Source of the DNA: Nonomuraea jabiensis
GTDB taxonomy: Bacteria; Actinomycetota; Actinomycetes; Streptosporangiales; Streptosporangiaceae
Reading direction: 5' to 3'
DNA length: 64,000 bases
Assembly (NCBI RefSeq): GCF_014204795.1
Contig: NZ_JACHMB010000001.1
Location: 1,116,001-1,180,000 of the forward strand
Below the pieces are notes generated by a model. It saw only the letters and a list, made by a program, of their open reading frames with translations. It ran no database searches and was not told the DNA's origin. A program made the translations under genes and the position numbers. Positions 53,159 to 62,548 of this stretch are shown in pieces. How positions within the stretch are numbered: position 1 is the stretch's first letter; each line of letters starts with the position of its first letter.

Positions 53159-54706
53159 TCACTCCACGCCGATCAGGAGCGGATAGCCGCCCTGCTCGCC
53201 GTCGTACACGACCAGATCCACGTCGGGCCGCGTGCCGCGCAGCTGCTCCGCCAGCCGCGCGGCGAGCCCCGGCGGCGCCTGCGCGCCCGTGACCAGGGTC
53301 ACCAGCTCGCCGCCGCCGGCCACCATCCGGTCCACGACCATGGTGGCCACGCGGTCGAGGGAGCCGCCGATCACGGCGACGTCCCCGTCGATCATGCCGA
53401 GCACGTCTCCGGGACGGCACAGCCCCGCGCTCGTCATCGCCTCCCGGTCCGCCACCGTCACGTGCCCGTAGCGCGTGTGCCCCGCGGCGTCCGTCATCGC
53501 CACCACGTCGTCGTCGAAGCGGCGCAGCGGATCGTGTACGGCCAGCGCCGCCAGCCCCTGCACGGTCGCCTTCGTCGGCAGCACGCTGACCACGGCCCCG
53601 TCCTCGCGGGCGATCTCCGCGGCCGCGGCGGCGACCGACCTGACGCCCTCGTCGTTCGGCAGGACCGCGACCTCGCTGCCCGCCTGCCTGATCGCGGCCA
53701 GCATGGCGGGCAGGGTGGGCCGGGTGCCGGGCTCGCGGCGTACCACGACCGCGCCGCACTCCTCGAACAGCGCCGCGATCCCGTCCCCCGCGGCCACCGC
53801 CACCACGCCCCGGCCGGCGCTGCCGCGGTGGGTGCGTTCGGCCAGGTACGTGATCCTGATCCGGTGCGGCCGCCCGGCCCGCAGCCCGGCCTCGACGGCG
53901 GGACCGGCCTCGGCCACGTGGACGTGCACGTTCCACAGCCCGCCGCCTCCGACCACGACCAGCGAGTCGCCCATGGCGTCGAGCTCCTCGCGCAGCGCGG
54001 CCACCGCGTCGTCCTCGGCGTCCAGCAGGTACATCACCTCGTACCCCGCCCCCACCTCGGCCATCGGCGTGACCCGCGAGGTCGGCGCGGGCACGTCGTA
54101 GCGATCGCTGTAGGAGCCGGTGATCACGGAGGCCAGGGTCTCCAGCACGATCGCCGCGCCCGCGCCGCCCGCGTCCACCACGCCGCTGCGGGCCAGCACG
54201 TCCAGCTGGGACGGCGTACGGCGCAGCGCGGCGCGGGCCTCACCCGCCGCCTGCCGCGCCACCTCCCGCAGATCGCCCGAGTCCACGTCCTGTACGGCTC
54301 GCGCGGCGGACTCCAGCACGCTCAGCACCGTGCCCTCCACCGGCCTGGCCACCGCCTCCCTGGCCAGCACGGCGGCCCTGAGCAGCCCGGCCCGCAGGTC
54401 GGAGCCGTCCTTCAGCACCTCGGCGAGGCCGCGTAACGCCTGGCTGACGATCACGCCCGAGTTGCCGCGGGCCCCGACGAGCGCGCCGTACGAGAGCGTC
54501 TGCCACACCACGGCCGCGTCCACGTCGTCGGGCAGCGACTCGACGGCCTCGGCCGCGGACAGCATGGTCAGGTGCAGGTTGGTGCCGGTGTCGCCGTCGG
54601 CCACGGGGAACACGTTCAGCGCGTCGATCTCGGTCCTGGCCCTGCCGAGCGTGTCGGCGGCCAGGCGGGCCCAGCGGCGCACCGCGGGCGGGTCGAGGAT
54701 CTTCAT
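53159..54706 (-). CDS. DAK1/DegV-like kinase (FakA/YloV family)
   Basis: A 515-residue protein of the dihydroxyacetone-kinase-like family. The N-terminal DAK2 (nucleotide) domain carries NVFPVADGDTGTNLHLTM and GARGNSGVIVSQALRG; the middle and C-terminal domain (GGYPLLIGVE ending) resembles the fatty-acid-kinase FakA. FakA phosphorylates fatty acids delivered by FakB carriers; no fakB is in the window. The ATG at 54706 follows GGGAGG by six bases. It is divergent from rpmB and precedes recG, its conserved place. Confidence 0.9.
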   Translation of the reverse strand: MKILDPPAVRRWARLAADTLGRARTEIDALNVFPVADGDTGTNLHLTMLSAAEAVESLPDDVDAAVVWQTLSYGALVGARGNSGVIVSQALRGLAEVLKDGSDLRAGLLRAAVLAREAVARPVEGTVLSVLESAARAVQDVDSGDLREVARQAAGEARAALRRTPSQLDVLARSGVVDAGGAGAAIVLETLASVITGSYSDRYDVPAPTSRVTPMAEVGAGYEVMYLLDAEDDAVAALREELDAMGDSLVVVGGGGLWNVHVHVAEAGPAVEAGLRAGRPHRIRITYLAERTHRGSAGRGVVAVAAGDGIAALFEECGAVVVRREPGTRPTLPAMLAAIRQAGSEVAVLPNDEGVRSVAAAAAEIAREDGAVVSVLPTKATVQGLAALAVHDPLRRFDDDVVAMTDAAGHTRYGHVTVADREAMTSAGLCRPGDVLGMIDGDVAVIGGSLDRVATMVVDRMVAGGGELVTLVTGAQAPPGLAARLAEQLRGTRPDVDLVVYDGEQGGYPLLIGVE

Positions 54707-54757
54707 CTGCACCCTCCCGGCTCCCGGCGTGGCCCGAATGCGCTACGGTTGTCGATG

Positions 54758-54827
54758 GAGAATATCGCCGCCGGACCACCGGTCCAGCGTTCCAGTTCGC
54801 GCCCATCGGTGTGGATCGGATATTCTC
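54758..54827. promoter_or_regulatory. Inverted repeat carrying divergent -10 elements for rpmB and the DAK gene
   Basis: GAGAATATC (54758-54766) and GATATTCTC (54819-54827) are exact inverted copies. Each contains TATTCT in the direction of its gene and could serve as the -10 of a divergent promoter pair. Convincing -35 boxes were not found. Confidence 0.4.
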
Positions 54828-54913
54828 GTCTGGCTGGCCGGTTGTCCCGGCATGCCCTCCGCCCGGAAAGCATCAGCGGACAGGGCTACATCGACTGTTT
54901 TAAGGAGCGAACC

Positions 54914-55099
54914 GTGGCTTCCGTCTGCGATGTCTGCCGCAAGGGCCCGACCTTCGGCAACAACGTGTCCCACTCCCACCGCCGTACCCGTCGTCGTTGG
55001 AACCCCAACATCCAGACGGTCCGCGCGGTCGTCGGCGGCACGCCTAAGAAGCTCAATGTGTGCACCTCGTGCATCAAGGCGGGCAAGGTCACCCGCTAG
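54914..55099 (+). CDS. rpmB: 50S ribosomal protein L28
   Basis: A 61-residue protein, ASVCDVCRKGPTFGNNVSHS at the start and CTSCIKAGKV at the end, giving two CxxC pairs: the zinc-binding form of L28. The GTG at 54914 follows AAGGAG (54902-54907). Longer open frames upstream are not gene-like. It is divergent from the DAK gene and ends in a clear terminator, so it is a single-gene unit, its conserved place near recG. Confidence 0.97.
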   Translation: MASVCDVCRKGPTFGNNVSHSHRRTRRRWNPNIQTVRAVVGGTPKKLNVCTSCIKAGKVTR

Positions 55100-55113
55100 T
55101 CCACACTTTCGCG

Positions 55114-55154
55114 CAAGCCCGTAGCTCCCGAGGGAGCCGCGGGCTTGTGTGTTT
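55114..55154 (+). terminator. Rho-independent terminator of rpmB
   Basis: CAAGCCCG (55114-55121) pairs with CGGGCTTG (55140-55147) around an inner GCTCCC/GGGAGC stem, followed by TGTGTTTT. It starts 14 bases after the rpmB stop. Confidence 0.85.
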
Positions 55155-55166
55155 TCCTCCCTGAGG

Positions 55167-55961
55167 TCAGCGCCAGCGCCAGGCGTGGTCCACCGGGCCG
55201 ATGCCGCTTCCCAGGGGGAAGCCGCGCGCGATCGCGCCCGTCACGTACTCCTTGGCCTTCCCCACCGCCTCCGGCACGTCGTCGCCCAGCGCGAGCCGGG
55301 AGGCGATGGCCGAGGCCAGCGTGCAGCCCGTGCCGTGGGTGTGGCGGTTGTCGAGGCGCTCGGCGGCGAAGCGGTATTCGTCCGTGCCGTCCGTGAGCAG
55401 GTCCACCGGCGCGCCCGGCAGATGGCCGCCCTTGATCAGCGCCCATCTGGGACCGAGCTCCAGAACGGCCTCGGCCGCCGTCCGCAGCCCGCCCTCGTCC
55501 TCCACCTTGACGGAGGTGAGCTGCTCCACCTCCCACAGGTTCGGCGTCACCACGGTGGCCACGGGCAGCAGCCGCGTCCGCAGCGTGTCGACGGCCTCGG
55601 GCGCGAGCAGCGGGTCGCCGTGCTTCGACACGCCCACGGGGTCCACGATCACCGGCGCGGCGTACGAGCCGAGCGCCTCGGCCACGACCTCGACCAGCGC
55701 CGGGGAGGCCAGCATGCCGGTCTTGACCGCCTGGGCGCCGATGTCGCCCAGGACGGAGTCGAGCTGCGCGCGTACGGCCTCGGGCGGCAGCTCCCAGTAG
55801 CCCTGGACGCCCAGGGAGTTCTGGGCCGTCACCGCGGCGATGACGCTCATGCCGTGGACGCCCATGGCCAGCATGGTCTTCAGGTCGGCCTGGATGCCCG
55901 CGCCGCCGCCGGAGTCGGAGCCGGCGACGGTCAGCACGCGTGGAGGGGTCGAAACCGTCAT
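55167..55961 (-). CDS. thiD: Hydroxymethylpyrimidine/phosphomethylpyrimidine kinase
   Basis: A 264-residue ribokinase-family enzyme. [20 protein letters not shown] is the diagnostic N-terminus; [17 protein letters not shown] holds the catalytic GTGC loop. It phosphorylates HMP and HMP-P for thiamine synthesis. The ATG at 55959-55961 was preferred over one nine bases upstream. It lies 17 bases after the upstream membrane-protein gene stop and may be cotranscribed. thiL, another thiamine gene, is two genes away on the same strand. Confidence 0.96.
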   Translation of the reverse strand: MTVSTPPRVLTVAGSDSGGGAGIQADLKTMLAMGVHGMSVIAAVTAQNSLGVQGYWELPPEAVRAQLDSVLGDIGAQAVKTGMLASPALVEVVAEALGSYAAPVIVDPVGVSKHGDPLLAPEAVDTLRTRLLPVATVVTPNLWEVEQLTSVKVEDEGGLRTAAEAVLELGPRWALIKGGHLPGAPVDLLTDGTDEYRFAAERLDNRHTHGTGCTLASAIASRLALGDDVPEAVGKAKEYVTGAIARGFPLGSGIGPVDHAWRWR

Positions 55962-55978
55962 GTCCCCCATCCAACCAC

Positions 55979-57748
55979 TCAGCTGATGGCGCAGTCCCCG
56001 CTGACCATTCCGCAGTTGGCGGCCTTCTGGCCCTTGCCCGTGGCGGTGAACGAGACCTTCACCGAGTCACCGGCCGGCAGCGACGCCGACAGATCGAGGA
56101 TCAGCAGATCGCCGTCCTGCGTCCATTGGGCGCCGGTCACGGTCATGACCTCGCCCTCGACCGGGACGGAGACGGTCGGGTTCTCCAGCGTCTCCTGGGA
56201 GGAGTTCGAGAGCGTCATGTCGGCCTGGTAGCTGAGCAGGCGCTGCTTGATGGTCTGCCGGATGTTCATGGCGCCGCTCTGGCCGCTGGACCCGAACGTG
56301 TTCGTGGCGGACGGGATCGGGGTGCTGCCGCCGCTGGTCGTCCCGCTGCCGGTGTCGGAGTCGTCCAGCGTCGAGGGCTCCTCGGTCGGCGTCTCGGAGG
56401 CGAGCTCCTCGACGGGCGGCGTCGGCTCCTTCGTCGGCTTCGTGGACGTCTTCACCCTGGTCTTGGTGGGCGTCGGCGTCGCGGAGGCGGTGCGGCGGGG
56501 AGGCGTACGGGCGCTGTACGAGGCCGTCGGCGACGGGGTCTGGGACGGCTTCGGCTCGTCCGCCGACTCCTCCTCGGACGGCTCCTCCTCCGGCGTGGTC
56601 TCCTCCTCGGTCGGTTTGGAGGCCGCGGGACCGGGCTGGTTGTTCGTCGCCTGGACGGCGGCGCAGGTCGCGCCCGCGCACTTGTCGGGCGTGCCCGACG
56701 AGCTCATGAACTTGACGCCCGCCACGGTGCCACCGAGCACGACGGCGACCGCCGCGACCGACAGCAGCGCGACCCGGCCCTTACCGCCACCCGACGACGG
56801 GGGCGGGGTGAGCACGTCGTCGCCGCCGCGTCCGCCCTTACGGCGCCCGCGGCGGCCCTTGGGCTCCTCCGGCTCGTCAGGGCCGGGACCGGCCGCCCAG
56901 TCGGAGGCGAGGAAGCCGGTCTCGGCGTTCGCCCAGGCGGGCGCCTGCACGGCCGTGGGCTCCCCGGCGACCTTGACGTCCCCGGGCTCGGGCGGTCCGG
57001 ACGACATGGGCACCGCGCCGGTACGGTCGCCGGGCCCGTCGAACGGCCCCTCGAACGGCCCGGGCCGTTCGCCGGGAGGTGGTCCGCCGAAGGCGCCACC
57101 GGGCACGTCGGGGCCGTCGAAGAAGGCCGTACGCTCCATGGGCCCGTCAAAGGGACCAGGCGTCTCGAACGGGCCTCGACCGCCGGCCGGGCCCGGACCC
57201 GGACCTCCAGGGCCGGGCGGAGCGTCCGGGCCGCCGAAGAAGGCCGTACGCTCGGCGGGCCCCTCCGCGGGAGCCGCCGCGTCGAAAGGGCCCCGCCCGG
57301 CGGGCGCGCCCGGGGGGCCGTCGAAGAAGGCAGTGCGTTCCATCGCCCCGTCGAAGGGGCCGGGACGGTCGGCGTCAAAAGGGCGGTCGCCCGGCTGGCC
57401 CCACTCCGGCGGCCGGGCGAAGGCGCCCGTCGTCTCGAACGGCCCGGCCTCCTCCCCAGGACCCGGCTGCGGGAAGCCACGCACGGGGTCGTTGGCCGGG
57501 GGGAAGCCGCCGTCGGAGTTGTCGGGCAGCGCGAAGGCACCGGTGGTCTCGAACGGCTCGGACTGCGGCCCGCGCGGAGGCGGTCCGTCAGTGCGCCGAG
57601 GCATGGGGGCCCACTGGCCCGTCACCTCGGGTGCGTCCGGCAGCGAAGGCCAGCCCGGCGGCTCGGCCTGCTCGTCAGGACCCCAGAATGCGCTGTTGTT
57701 CCCCCGTTCATCCCCGTCGTCGGATCCACCTGTGCCGTGGCGGCCCAT
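55979..57748 (-). CDS. Single-pass membrane protein with repeated threonine motifs, P/T-rich stalk and CBM2-like C-terminal domain
   Basis: A 589-residue protein of unknown function. The cytoplasmic part (1-315) is proline/glycine-rich and repeats threonine motifs: FETTGAF twice, ERTAFF three times ([10 protein letters not shown] twice, [10 protein letters not shown] once) and variants ([13 protein letters not shown]). A basic patch ([13 protein letters not shown]) precedes one membrane helix ([19 protein letters not shown]). Outside lie an E/T/P-rich stalk and a C-terminal beta domain (about 505-589, [20 protein letters not shown] in GAQWTQDG, C574 and C585) that resembles a CBM2/bacterial cellulose-binding fold. 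The TTGAF-like threonine motifs recall GarA-type phosphorylation sites bound by FHA domains. It precedes thiD. Confidence 0.75.
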   Translation of the reverse strand: MGRHGTGGSDDGDERGNNSAFWGPDEQAEPPGWPSLPDAPEVTGQWAPMPRRTDGPPPRGPQSEPFETTGAFALPDNSDGGFPPANDPVRGFPQPGPGEEAGPFETTGAFARPPEWGQPGDRPFDADRPGPFDGAMERTAFFDGPPGAPAGRGPFDAAAPAEGPAERTAFFGGPDAPPGPGGPGPGPAGGRGPFETPGPFDGPMERTAFFDGPDVPGGAFGGPPPGERPGPFEGPFDGPGDRTGAVPMSSGPPEPGDVKVAGEPTAVQAPAWANAETGFLASDWAAGPGPDEPEEPKGRRGRRKGGRGGDDVLTPPPSSGGGKGRVALLSVAAVAVVLGGTVAGVKFMSSSGTPDKCAGATCAAVQATNNQPGPAASKPTEEETTPEEEPSEEESADEPKPSQTPSPTASYSARTPPRRTASATPTPTKTRVKTSTKPTKEPTPPVEELASETPTEEPSTLDDSDTGSGTTSGGSTPIPSATNTFGSSGQSGAMNIRQTIKQRLLSYQADMTLSNSSQETLENPTVSVPVEGEVMTVTGAQWTQDGDLLILDLSASLPAGDSVKVSFTATGKGQKAANCGMVSGDCAIS

Positions 57749-57784
57749 GGCTGCCCTTTCTCGCGGTTACAGTGGCCGCCAATC

Positions 57785-57814
57785 TTCATAACACCTTTGC
57801 GACACCCTTGTCAC
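57785..57814 (-). promoter_or_regulatory. Promoter of the threonine-repeat membrane protein gene
   Basis: Read leftward: GTGACA (57814-57809), 18-base spacer, TATGAA (57790-57785), 37 bases before the ATG at 57748. The same GTGACA-N18 arrangement precedes the secreted coiled-coil gene at 9591. Confidence 0.65.
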
Positions 57815-57873
57815 AGCAATCCCCGTAGTCCCACCACAAATCCGGAAAATGTCACTTAAATCGGGACAAGTCA

Positions 57874-58839
57874 TTACCGAAAGTGATCCCAGCCGCGGCG
57901 GCCGATCTCGCGCCCGTGCACCAGCACGCCTTCGCCCTCGACCACCCGGCCCACGACCTGCCACGACGGCGGCAACCGTACCTCTGAAGGGAAGACCGCG
58001 GCGAGCGCGTGATCCTCACCACCCGTGAGCACCCACTCCAGCGGATCGACCCCGAGCTCCTTGGCCGCGACCGAAACCGGCTCCCCCACGGCGAAGGCCC
58101 GCGGATCCAGCTCGATCCGCACGCCACTGGCCTCGGCGACGTGGCCGAGGTCCTGCAGCAGCCCGTCGCTGACGTCCAGCATCGCGCTCGCGCCCAGCTC
58201 GGCCGCCCCCGGCCCCATCGCGTACGGCGGCCCGGGCCGCCGATGCGCGACCACGACCTCCTCCAGGACGGGGTTCTCCGGCACTCCCGCCTCCAGCAGC
58301 GCCCACCCGGCGGCGGCGTACCCCAGCCGCCCGGCCACCGCCACCACCTGCCCGGGCCGGGCGCCCGAGCGCGTCACGGGAGCCCGCCCGCCCAGGTCGC
58401 CCAGCGCGGTCACCCCGATGACCACCAGGTCGCACCGCGTGATGTCGCCCCCGGCCACGCTCGCCCCGACCACCGCGCACTCGTCGCGGAACCCGTCGGT
58501 CAGCCCGTCGAGCCACTCCAGCGGCAGGTCGGCGGGCACGCCCAGCCCGACCACGAGGGAGGTCGGCACGGCGCCCATGGCGGCCACGTCGGCGAGGTTC
58601 TGGGCGGCGGCCTTACGTCCCACGTCGTAACCGCTGGACCAATCCCGCCGAAAATGTCTACCCTCGATCAGCAAATCCGTTGAGACCACGACCCGGCCGT
58701 CGGGCGCGCCGACCACGGCGGCGTCGTCTCCCGGGCCGAGCATTACCGCCGCACCCTGGGGCAGACGTCCGGTAATCCGATTTATCACTCCGAATTCGCC
58801 GAGATCTCCGACTGTGATGACGCACCTCCTGACGCACAC
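57874..58839 (-). CDS. thiL: Thiamine-monophosphate kinase
   Basis: ThiL phosphorylates thiamine phosphate to the diphosphate coenzyme. Visible marks are VGDLGEFGVINRI near the start, LGPGDDAAVV, VSTDLLIEGRHFRRDW, GGDITRCD and DVSDGLLQDLGH. The start is unclear. The GTG at 58837-58839 given here is in frame, but a good promoter (58840-58869) would begin transcription past it. AGGAGG (58830 to 58825) then sits six bases before an ATC (58818), where family members normally begin; a rare ATC start is therefore possible (315 codons). A TTG at 58869 is another option. It is divergent from a small Lrp-type gene. Confidence 0.9.
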   Translation of the reverse strand: MCVRRCVITVGDLGEFGVINRITGRLPQGAAVMLGPGDDAAVVGAPDGRVVVSTDLLIEGRHFRRDWSSGYDVGRKAAAQNLADVAAMGAVPTSLVVGLGVPADLPLEWLDGLTDGFRDECAVVGASVAGGDITRCDLVVIGVTALGDLGGRAPVTRSGARPGQVVAVAGRLGYAAAGWALLEAGVPENPVLEEVVVAHRRPGPPYAMGPGAAELGASAMLDVSDGLLQDLGHVAEASGVRIELDPRAFAVGEPVSVAAKELGVDPLEWVLTGGEDHALAAVFPSEVRLPPSWQVVGRVVEGEGVLVHGREIGRRGWDHFR

Positions 58840-58869
58840 AGGGTACGGTGGCCCTTCGGCGTGATCCAA
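58840..58869 (-). promoter_or_regulatory. Promoter of thiL
   Basis: Read leftward: TTGGAT (58869-58864), 18-base spacer, TACCCT (58845-58840). It predicts transcription from about 58833, giving a short leader with AGGAGG (58830-58825). This argues against thiL starts at 58839 or 58869. Confidence 0.5.
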
Positions 58870-58886
58870 TCGCCCGGGAGGACGTG

Positions 58887-59120
58887 ATGGTGCAGGCCTA
58901 CATCCTTATCCAGACCGAGGTCGGCAAGGCCGCTGCCGTGGCTCGCGAGATTTCCGGGATTCCCGGGGTCACTCAGGCGGAAGACGTGACGGGGCCCTAC
59001 GACGTGATCGTGCGCGCGGAGGCCAACAACGTCGACGAGCTGGGCAAGCTCGTCGTGGCCCAGATTCAGGCGGTGGAAGGGATCACACGTACTCTTACGT
59101 GTCCGATCGTCCACATTTGA
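58887..59120 (+). CDS. Stand-alone Lrp/AsnC ligand-binding (RAM) domain protein
   Basis: A 77-residue protein consisting only of the RAM effector domain: MVQAYILIQTEVGKAAAVAR, GPYDVIVRAEANNVDELG and VEGITRTLTCPIVHI. No DNA-binding helix-turn-helix is present. Such proteins bind amino acids and assemble into rings, sometimes with full Lrp partners. The ATG at 58887 follows GGGAGG; an open frame begins 39 bases upstream. It sits between thiL and ddl in many actinobacteria. A DUF3515 lipoprotein gene follows by 13 bases. Confidence 0.92.
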   Translation: MVQAYILIQTEVGKAAAVAREISGIPGVTQAEDVTGPYDVIVRAEANNVDELGKLVVAQIQAVEGITRTLTCPIVHI

Positions 59121-59133
59121 AGGTAGTCGTCGC

Positions 59134-59565
59134 ATGCGTGCCGCCGCCGCCCTGCTCGTTCTCCTCGCGCTCGCCGGTTGCGGCGGCACCGTACAGGTCG
59201 ATCCGCCCTCGCCGACGGGGGAGGCCGTGACGGCCTGCGGCAAGCTGGCGACGCTGCTGCCCCAGACGCTCGACGGCGACCGGCGTGGCACGTCCACGCC
59301 CGAGTCTCCGTACGTGGCCGTCTGGGGCGACGGGGCCATCGCGCTGCGCTGCGGCGTGCCCAGGCCGGCCAGGATGGCGCCCACCGACCAGCTCCAGGAG
59401 ATCGGCGGGGTGGGCTGGTTCGCCGATCCCGACAGGCCCACGTTGTTCACCGCGGTCACGGACGCGGCCTACGTGGAGGTCACGGTCGGCGGCGAGCACG
59501 TGGCCGCCGAGGTGCTCGCCGACCTGTCGAAGCCGATCTCCCAGGTCTCGCCGCCGTCCCGGTGA
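59134..59565 (+). CDS. DUF3515 family lipoprotein
   Basis: A 143-residue exported lipoprotein. The signal peptide ends in the lipobox LAGC (Cys16); the mature part has WGDGAIALRCGVPRPA and PTLFTAVTDAAYVEVTV, features of DUF3515, a conserved actinobacterial family of unknown function encoded next to ddl. It probably sits on the outer face of the membrane. The start is ATG 59134, and it is likely cotranscribed with the Lrp-type gene upstream. It converges on ddl with ten bases between stops. Confidence 0.87.
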   Translation: MRAAAALLVLLALAGCGGTVQVDPPSPTGEAVTACGKLATLLPQTLDGDRRGTSTPESPYVAVWGDGAIALRCGVPRPARMAPTDQLQEIGGVGWFADPDRPTLFTAVTDAAYVEVTVGGEHVAAEVLADLSKPISQVSPPSR

Positions 59566-59575
59566 TCGCGCGGTC

Positions 59576-60670
59576 TCAACGCAGGCCCGCCGAGCGCGAC
59601 AGCGCGAGCTGGATGAGCCGGTCGACCAGCGCCGGGTAGTCCAGCCCCGAGGCGGCCCAGAGCTGCGGCGCCACCGACAGCGACGTGAACCCGGGCATCG
59701 TGTTGATCTCGTTGAAGACCAGCCGGCCCTCGGGGGTGTAGAAGAAGTCGACCCGCGCGAGCCCCTCGCAGTCGAGCGCCTCGAACGCGCGCACAGCCAT
59801 GGCGCGCAGCTGCTCGGCCGTCTCCTCGGGCAGGTCGGCGGGCACGGTGAGCGACATCTGGTCCGGGTAGTACTTCGCCTCGAAGTCGAAGAACTCCTGC
59901 CCGCCCTCGACCTTCACCTCGCCGGGCCGCGACGCGACCGCGGGCTCGTCGCCGAGCGACTCCAGCACCGCGCACTCGATCTCGCGGCCCACGATGGCGG
60001 CCTCGATGAGCACCTTGGGGTCGTGCTGCCTGGCGAACTCCACGGCCGCCTCCAGCTCGCCCAGGTCGTTGGCCTTGGAGATGCCCTGCGAGGACCCGGC
60101 CCTGGCGGGCTTGACGAACACCGGCCAGCCGAGCCCCTCCGCCTCCTTCAGCACGCGGTCGCGGTCGAGCCGCCAGTCGCGGTCGCGTACGACGACGTGG
60201 CGGCCGATCGGCAGCCCGGCGGCGGCCATCACGGTCTTCATGTGGGCCTTGTCCATGCCGACCGCGCTGGCCAGCACGCCCGAGCCGACGTAGCGCACCC
60301 CGGCCATCTCGAGCAGCCCCTGGATGGTGCCGTCCTCGGCGAACGGGCCGTGCATCACGGGGAACACCACGTCCACCGAGCCGAGCTCCACGGGGATGCT
60401 GCCGGGGTCGTACGCCACCAGCGAGCTACCGCCGGACGGCAGCGCCAGCGCCGCGCCCGAGGTGTCGACGACCGGCAGCTCGCCCGACTCGATGGCGAAC
60501 CGCTGGTCGGAAGCAGCCAGCACCCACCTGCCGTCCTGGGCGATCCCGATGGGGATCACCTCGTACTTGCTCCTGTCGATCGCATCCAGCACACTTCCCG
60601 CGCCCATCAGGGACACGGCGTGCTCCGAATTGCGGCCTCCGAAAACAACGGCGACGCGTGGCTTGCTCAT
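59576..60670 (-). CDS. ddl: D-alanine--D-alanine ligase
   Basis: A 364-residue ATP-grasp ligase joining two D-alanines for peptidoglycan. Signature segments are VAVVFGGRNSEHAVSL, FPVMHGPFAEDGTIQGLLEMAGVRYVGSG, VFVKPARAGSSQGISK and LVFNEINTMPGFT. In vancomycin-type Ddl numbering, the tyrosine of the omega loop that selects D-Ala over D-Lac is seen here as YYPDQ (within KYYPDQMSL), as in ordinary Ddl enzymes, so no vancomycin-resistance type change is evident. It follows gpsA on the same strand by 72 bases. Confidence 0.96.
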   Translation of the reverse strand: MSKPRVAVVFGGRNSEHAVSLMGAGSVLDAIDRSKYEVIPIGIAQDGRWVLAASDQRFAIESGELPVVDTSGAALALPSGGSSLVAYDPGSIPVELGSVDVVFPVMHGPFAEDGTIQGLLEMAGVRYVGSGVLASAVGMDKAHMKTVMAAAGLPIGRHVVVRDRDWRLDRDRVLKEAEGLGWPVFVKPARAGSSQGISKANDLGELEAAVEFARQHDPKVLIEAAIVGREIECAVLESLGDEPAVASRPGEVKVEGGQEFFDFEAKYYPDQMSLTVPADLPEETAEQLRAMAVRAFEALDCEGLARVDFFYTPEGRLVFNEINTMPGFTSLSVAPQLWAASGLDYPALVDRLIQLALSRSAGLR

Positions 60671-60742
60671 GGTGTCCGAATCTACCGGGGCGTCCGGGTC
60701 ACAGCGAGCCGAGCACGCCGTAATCAGGACTTTCTCCCACGC

Positions 60743-61753
60743 TCATACCCCGTAACGCTCAGGTTTGGGCGATCGGGACATGAGCAACATGCCCGCCTCG
60801 GTCGGGGACATGCCGTCGTGCACGACCCCGACGACGACCTCGGTGATCGGCATCTCGACGTCGTGCTTCCTGGCCAGCTCCAGCACGGACTCGCAGGACT
60901 TCACGCCCTCGGCGGTCTGCCTGGTGGCGGCCACGACCTCGGCGAGGGTCATGCCCCTGCCCAGGTTCTCGCCGAAGGTGCGGTTGCGCGACAGCGGCGA
61001 GGTGCAGGTCGCCACGAGGTCTCCCATGCCCGCGAGCCCCGCGAAGGTGTGCTGGTCGGCCCCGAGGGCCGCGCCCAGGCGGGAGATCTCGGCCAGCCCC
61101 CTGGTGATGAGCATGGCGCCGACGTTGTCGCCCATGCCCATGCCCGCGGAGACGCCCACGGCCAGGGCGATCACGTTCTTCACCGCGCCGCCCAGCTCGA
61201 CGCCGACCACGTCGTGGTTGGTGTACGGGCGGAACCACGGCGGCAGGTGGCAGATCGCCTGCAGCCGGGCGGCGACCGACTCGTCGGTGCAGGCGACGAC
61301 GGTGGCGGCGGGCTGGCGTTCGGCGATCTCCTTGGCCAGGTTGGGCCCGGAGACGACCGCGACCCGCTCCTCGGGCACCTCGGCGACCTCGCGGATCACC
61401 TCGCTCATCCGCTTGGTCGTGCCCAGCTCGATGCCCTTCATCAGGCTCACCAGGACGGCGTTCGGCGGGATGTGCTCGCGCCAGGCGGCCAGGTTGGGCC
61501 GCAGCTGCTGCGACGGCACCGCCAGCACCACGAATTCGGCCCCTTCGAGCGCCCGGGCCGGGTCGGTCGTGGCGCGCAGCTTCTCCGGCAGGGGGATGCC
61601 CGGCAGGTAGTCGGGGTTGACGTGGTCGCGGTCGATCGCCTCGACCAGCTCCCGCCTGCGCCCCCAGAGCGTGACCTCGTTGCCTGCCTCGGCCAGGATC
61701 ATCGCGAACGTGGTCCCCCACGAACCGGTGCCGAAAACGGCCGCCTTTGTCAT
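60743..61753 (-). CDS. gpsA: Glycerol-3-phosphate dehydrogenase (NAD(P)+)
   Basis: A 336-residue enzyme that reduces dihydroxyacetone phosphate to glycerol-3-phosphate for phospholipids. The Rossmann loop [20 protein letters not shown] opens the protein; [18 protein letters not shown] carries the catalytic lysine, and [23 protein letters not shown] is present. The ATG at 61751-61753 lies four bases after the plsC stop, indicating tight coupling; a longer frame begins 24 bases upstream inside plsC. plsC, gpsA and ddl form the conserved gene run. Confidence 0.96.
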   Translation of the reverse strand: MTKAAVFGTGSWGTTFAMILAEAGNEVTLWGRRRELVEAIDRDHVNPDYLPGIPLPEKLRATTDPARALEGAEFVVLAVPSQQLRPNLAAWREHIPPNAVLVSLMKGIELGTTKRMSEVIREVAEVPEERVAVVSGPNLAKEIAERQPAATVVACTDESVAARLQAICHLPPWFRPYTNHDVVGVELGGAVKNVIALAVGVSAGMGMGDNVGAMLITRGLAEISRLGAALGADQHTFAGLAGMGDLVATCTSPLSRNRTFGENLGRGMTLAEVVAATRQTAEGVKSCESVLELARKHDVEMPITEVVVGVVHDGMSPTEAGMLLMSRSPKPERYGV

Positions 61754-61757
61754 GCCA

Positions 61758-62468
61758 TCACCCCTTGGCCGGGTCATAGGGAGTCTCGGGGGCCTTCTCG
61801 CCGCGCAGCTCGGCGAGCTGCTGGGTGATCGCGGCCGTGATGTCGGCCGTCGCCGCGCGCAACACCTCCGCGTGCAGCGGCTGGCCCTGGTACTTCGACA
61901 GGTCCACCGGTGGGCCCACCGTCACCTTGAACGTCTTGCGCGGGAACAGTCTGGGCTTCTTCTCCCCGTACGGCAGCAACTCATGCGCGCCCCAGTGGGC
62001 CACCGGGATGACCGGCGCGCCGCTCTCCAGCGCCAGCCGGGCCGCGCCCGTCTTGCCCACCATGGGCCACAGATCGGGATCGCGGGTGCAGGTGCCCTCG
62101 GGGTAGAACAGGATCGCGCCGCCGTCCTTGAGCCGCTGAGCCGAGATGTGCAGGGACTTCGCCGCCTCGGCGCTGCCCCGGTCGACGGGGATGGCCAGGA
62201 GGGCCGTCACCGCCCTGCCCAGGAACGGCACCTTGAACAGCGCGGCCTTGGCCAGGATTACCGGCCAGCGCCCGTTGTTGTAGAGGAAGTGCGACAGCAG
62301 GACCGGATCAGTCCAGGAGAGGTGATTGGCCGCGATGATCACACCGCCGGTGCGCGGGATGCGCTCCCCACGACGCCAGTCCCTCTTGACCAGGAGCCGG
62401 GACAGCGGTTTCACGACGACGACTGCCAGGGTTTCCCAGAAACGTGACGGTCGCGCGGGGCGGCTCAT
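61758..62468 (-). CDS. plsC: 1-acyl-sn-glycerol-3-phosphate acyltransferase
   Basis: A 236-residue membrane-associated acyltransferase. The catalytic NHLSWTDP motif (HX4D) and the phosphate-binding [10 protein letters not shown] motif are present, with hydrophobic segments around residues 15-35. It acylates lysophosphatidic acid, the step after glycerol-3-phosphate supplied by the GpsA protein encoded next. The ATG at 62466-62468 follows GGAGGAAACC, which decides the start over an in-frame one 33 bases upstream. It is divergent from cofC. Confidence 0.95.
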   Translation of the reverse strand: MSRPARPSRFWETLAVVVVKPLSRLLVKRDWRRGERIPRTGGVIIAANHLSWTDPVLLSHFLYNNGRWPVILAKAALFKVPFLGRAVTALLAIPVDRGSAEAAKSLHISAQRLKDGGAILFYPEGTCTRDPDLWPMVGKTGAARLALESGAPVIPVAHWGAHELLPYGEKKPRLFPRKTFKVTVGPPVDLSKYQGQPLHAEVLRAATADITAAITQQLAELRGEKAPETPYDPAKG

Positions 62469-62548
62469 GGTTTCCTCCAACACGTGCGGGATGCGCCCCA
62501 AGTCTCCCGGTTGGCCGCGCGGGATGTCGAGGCGGGATGCTTAAGACT

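Noticed and set aside
54707..54913. Zur box before rpmB
   Set aside because: The L28 here is the zinc form and no TGAAAATGATTTTCA-like site was found; the inverted repeat fits divergent -10 elements better.
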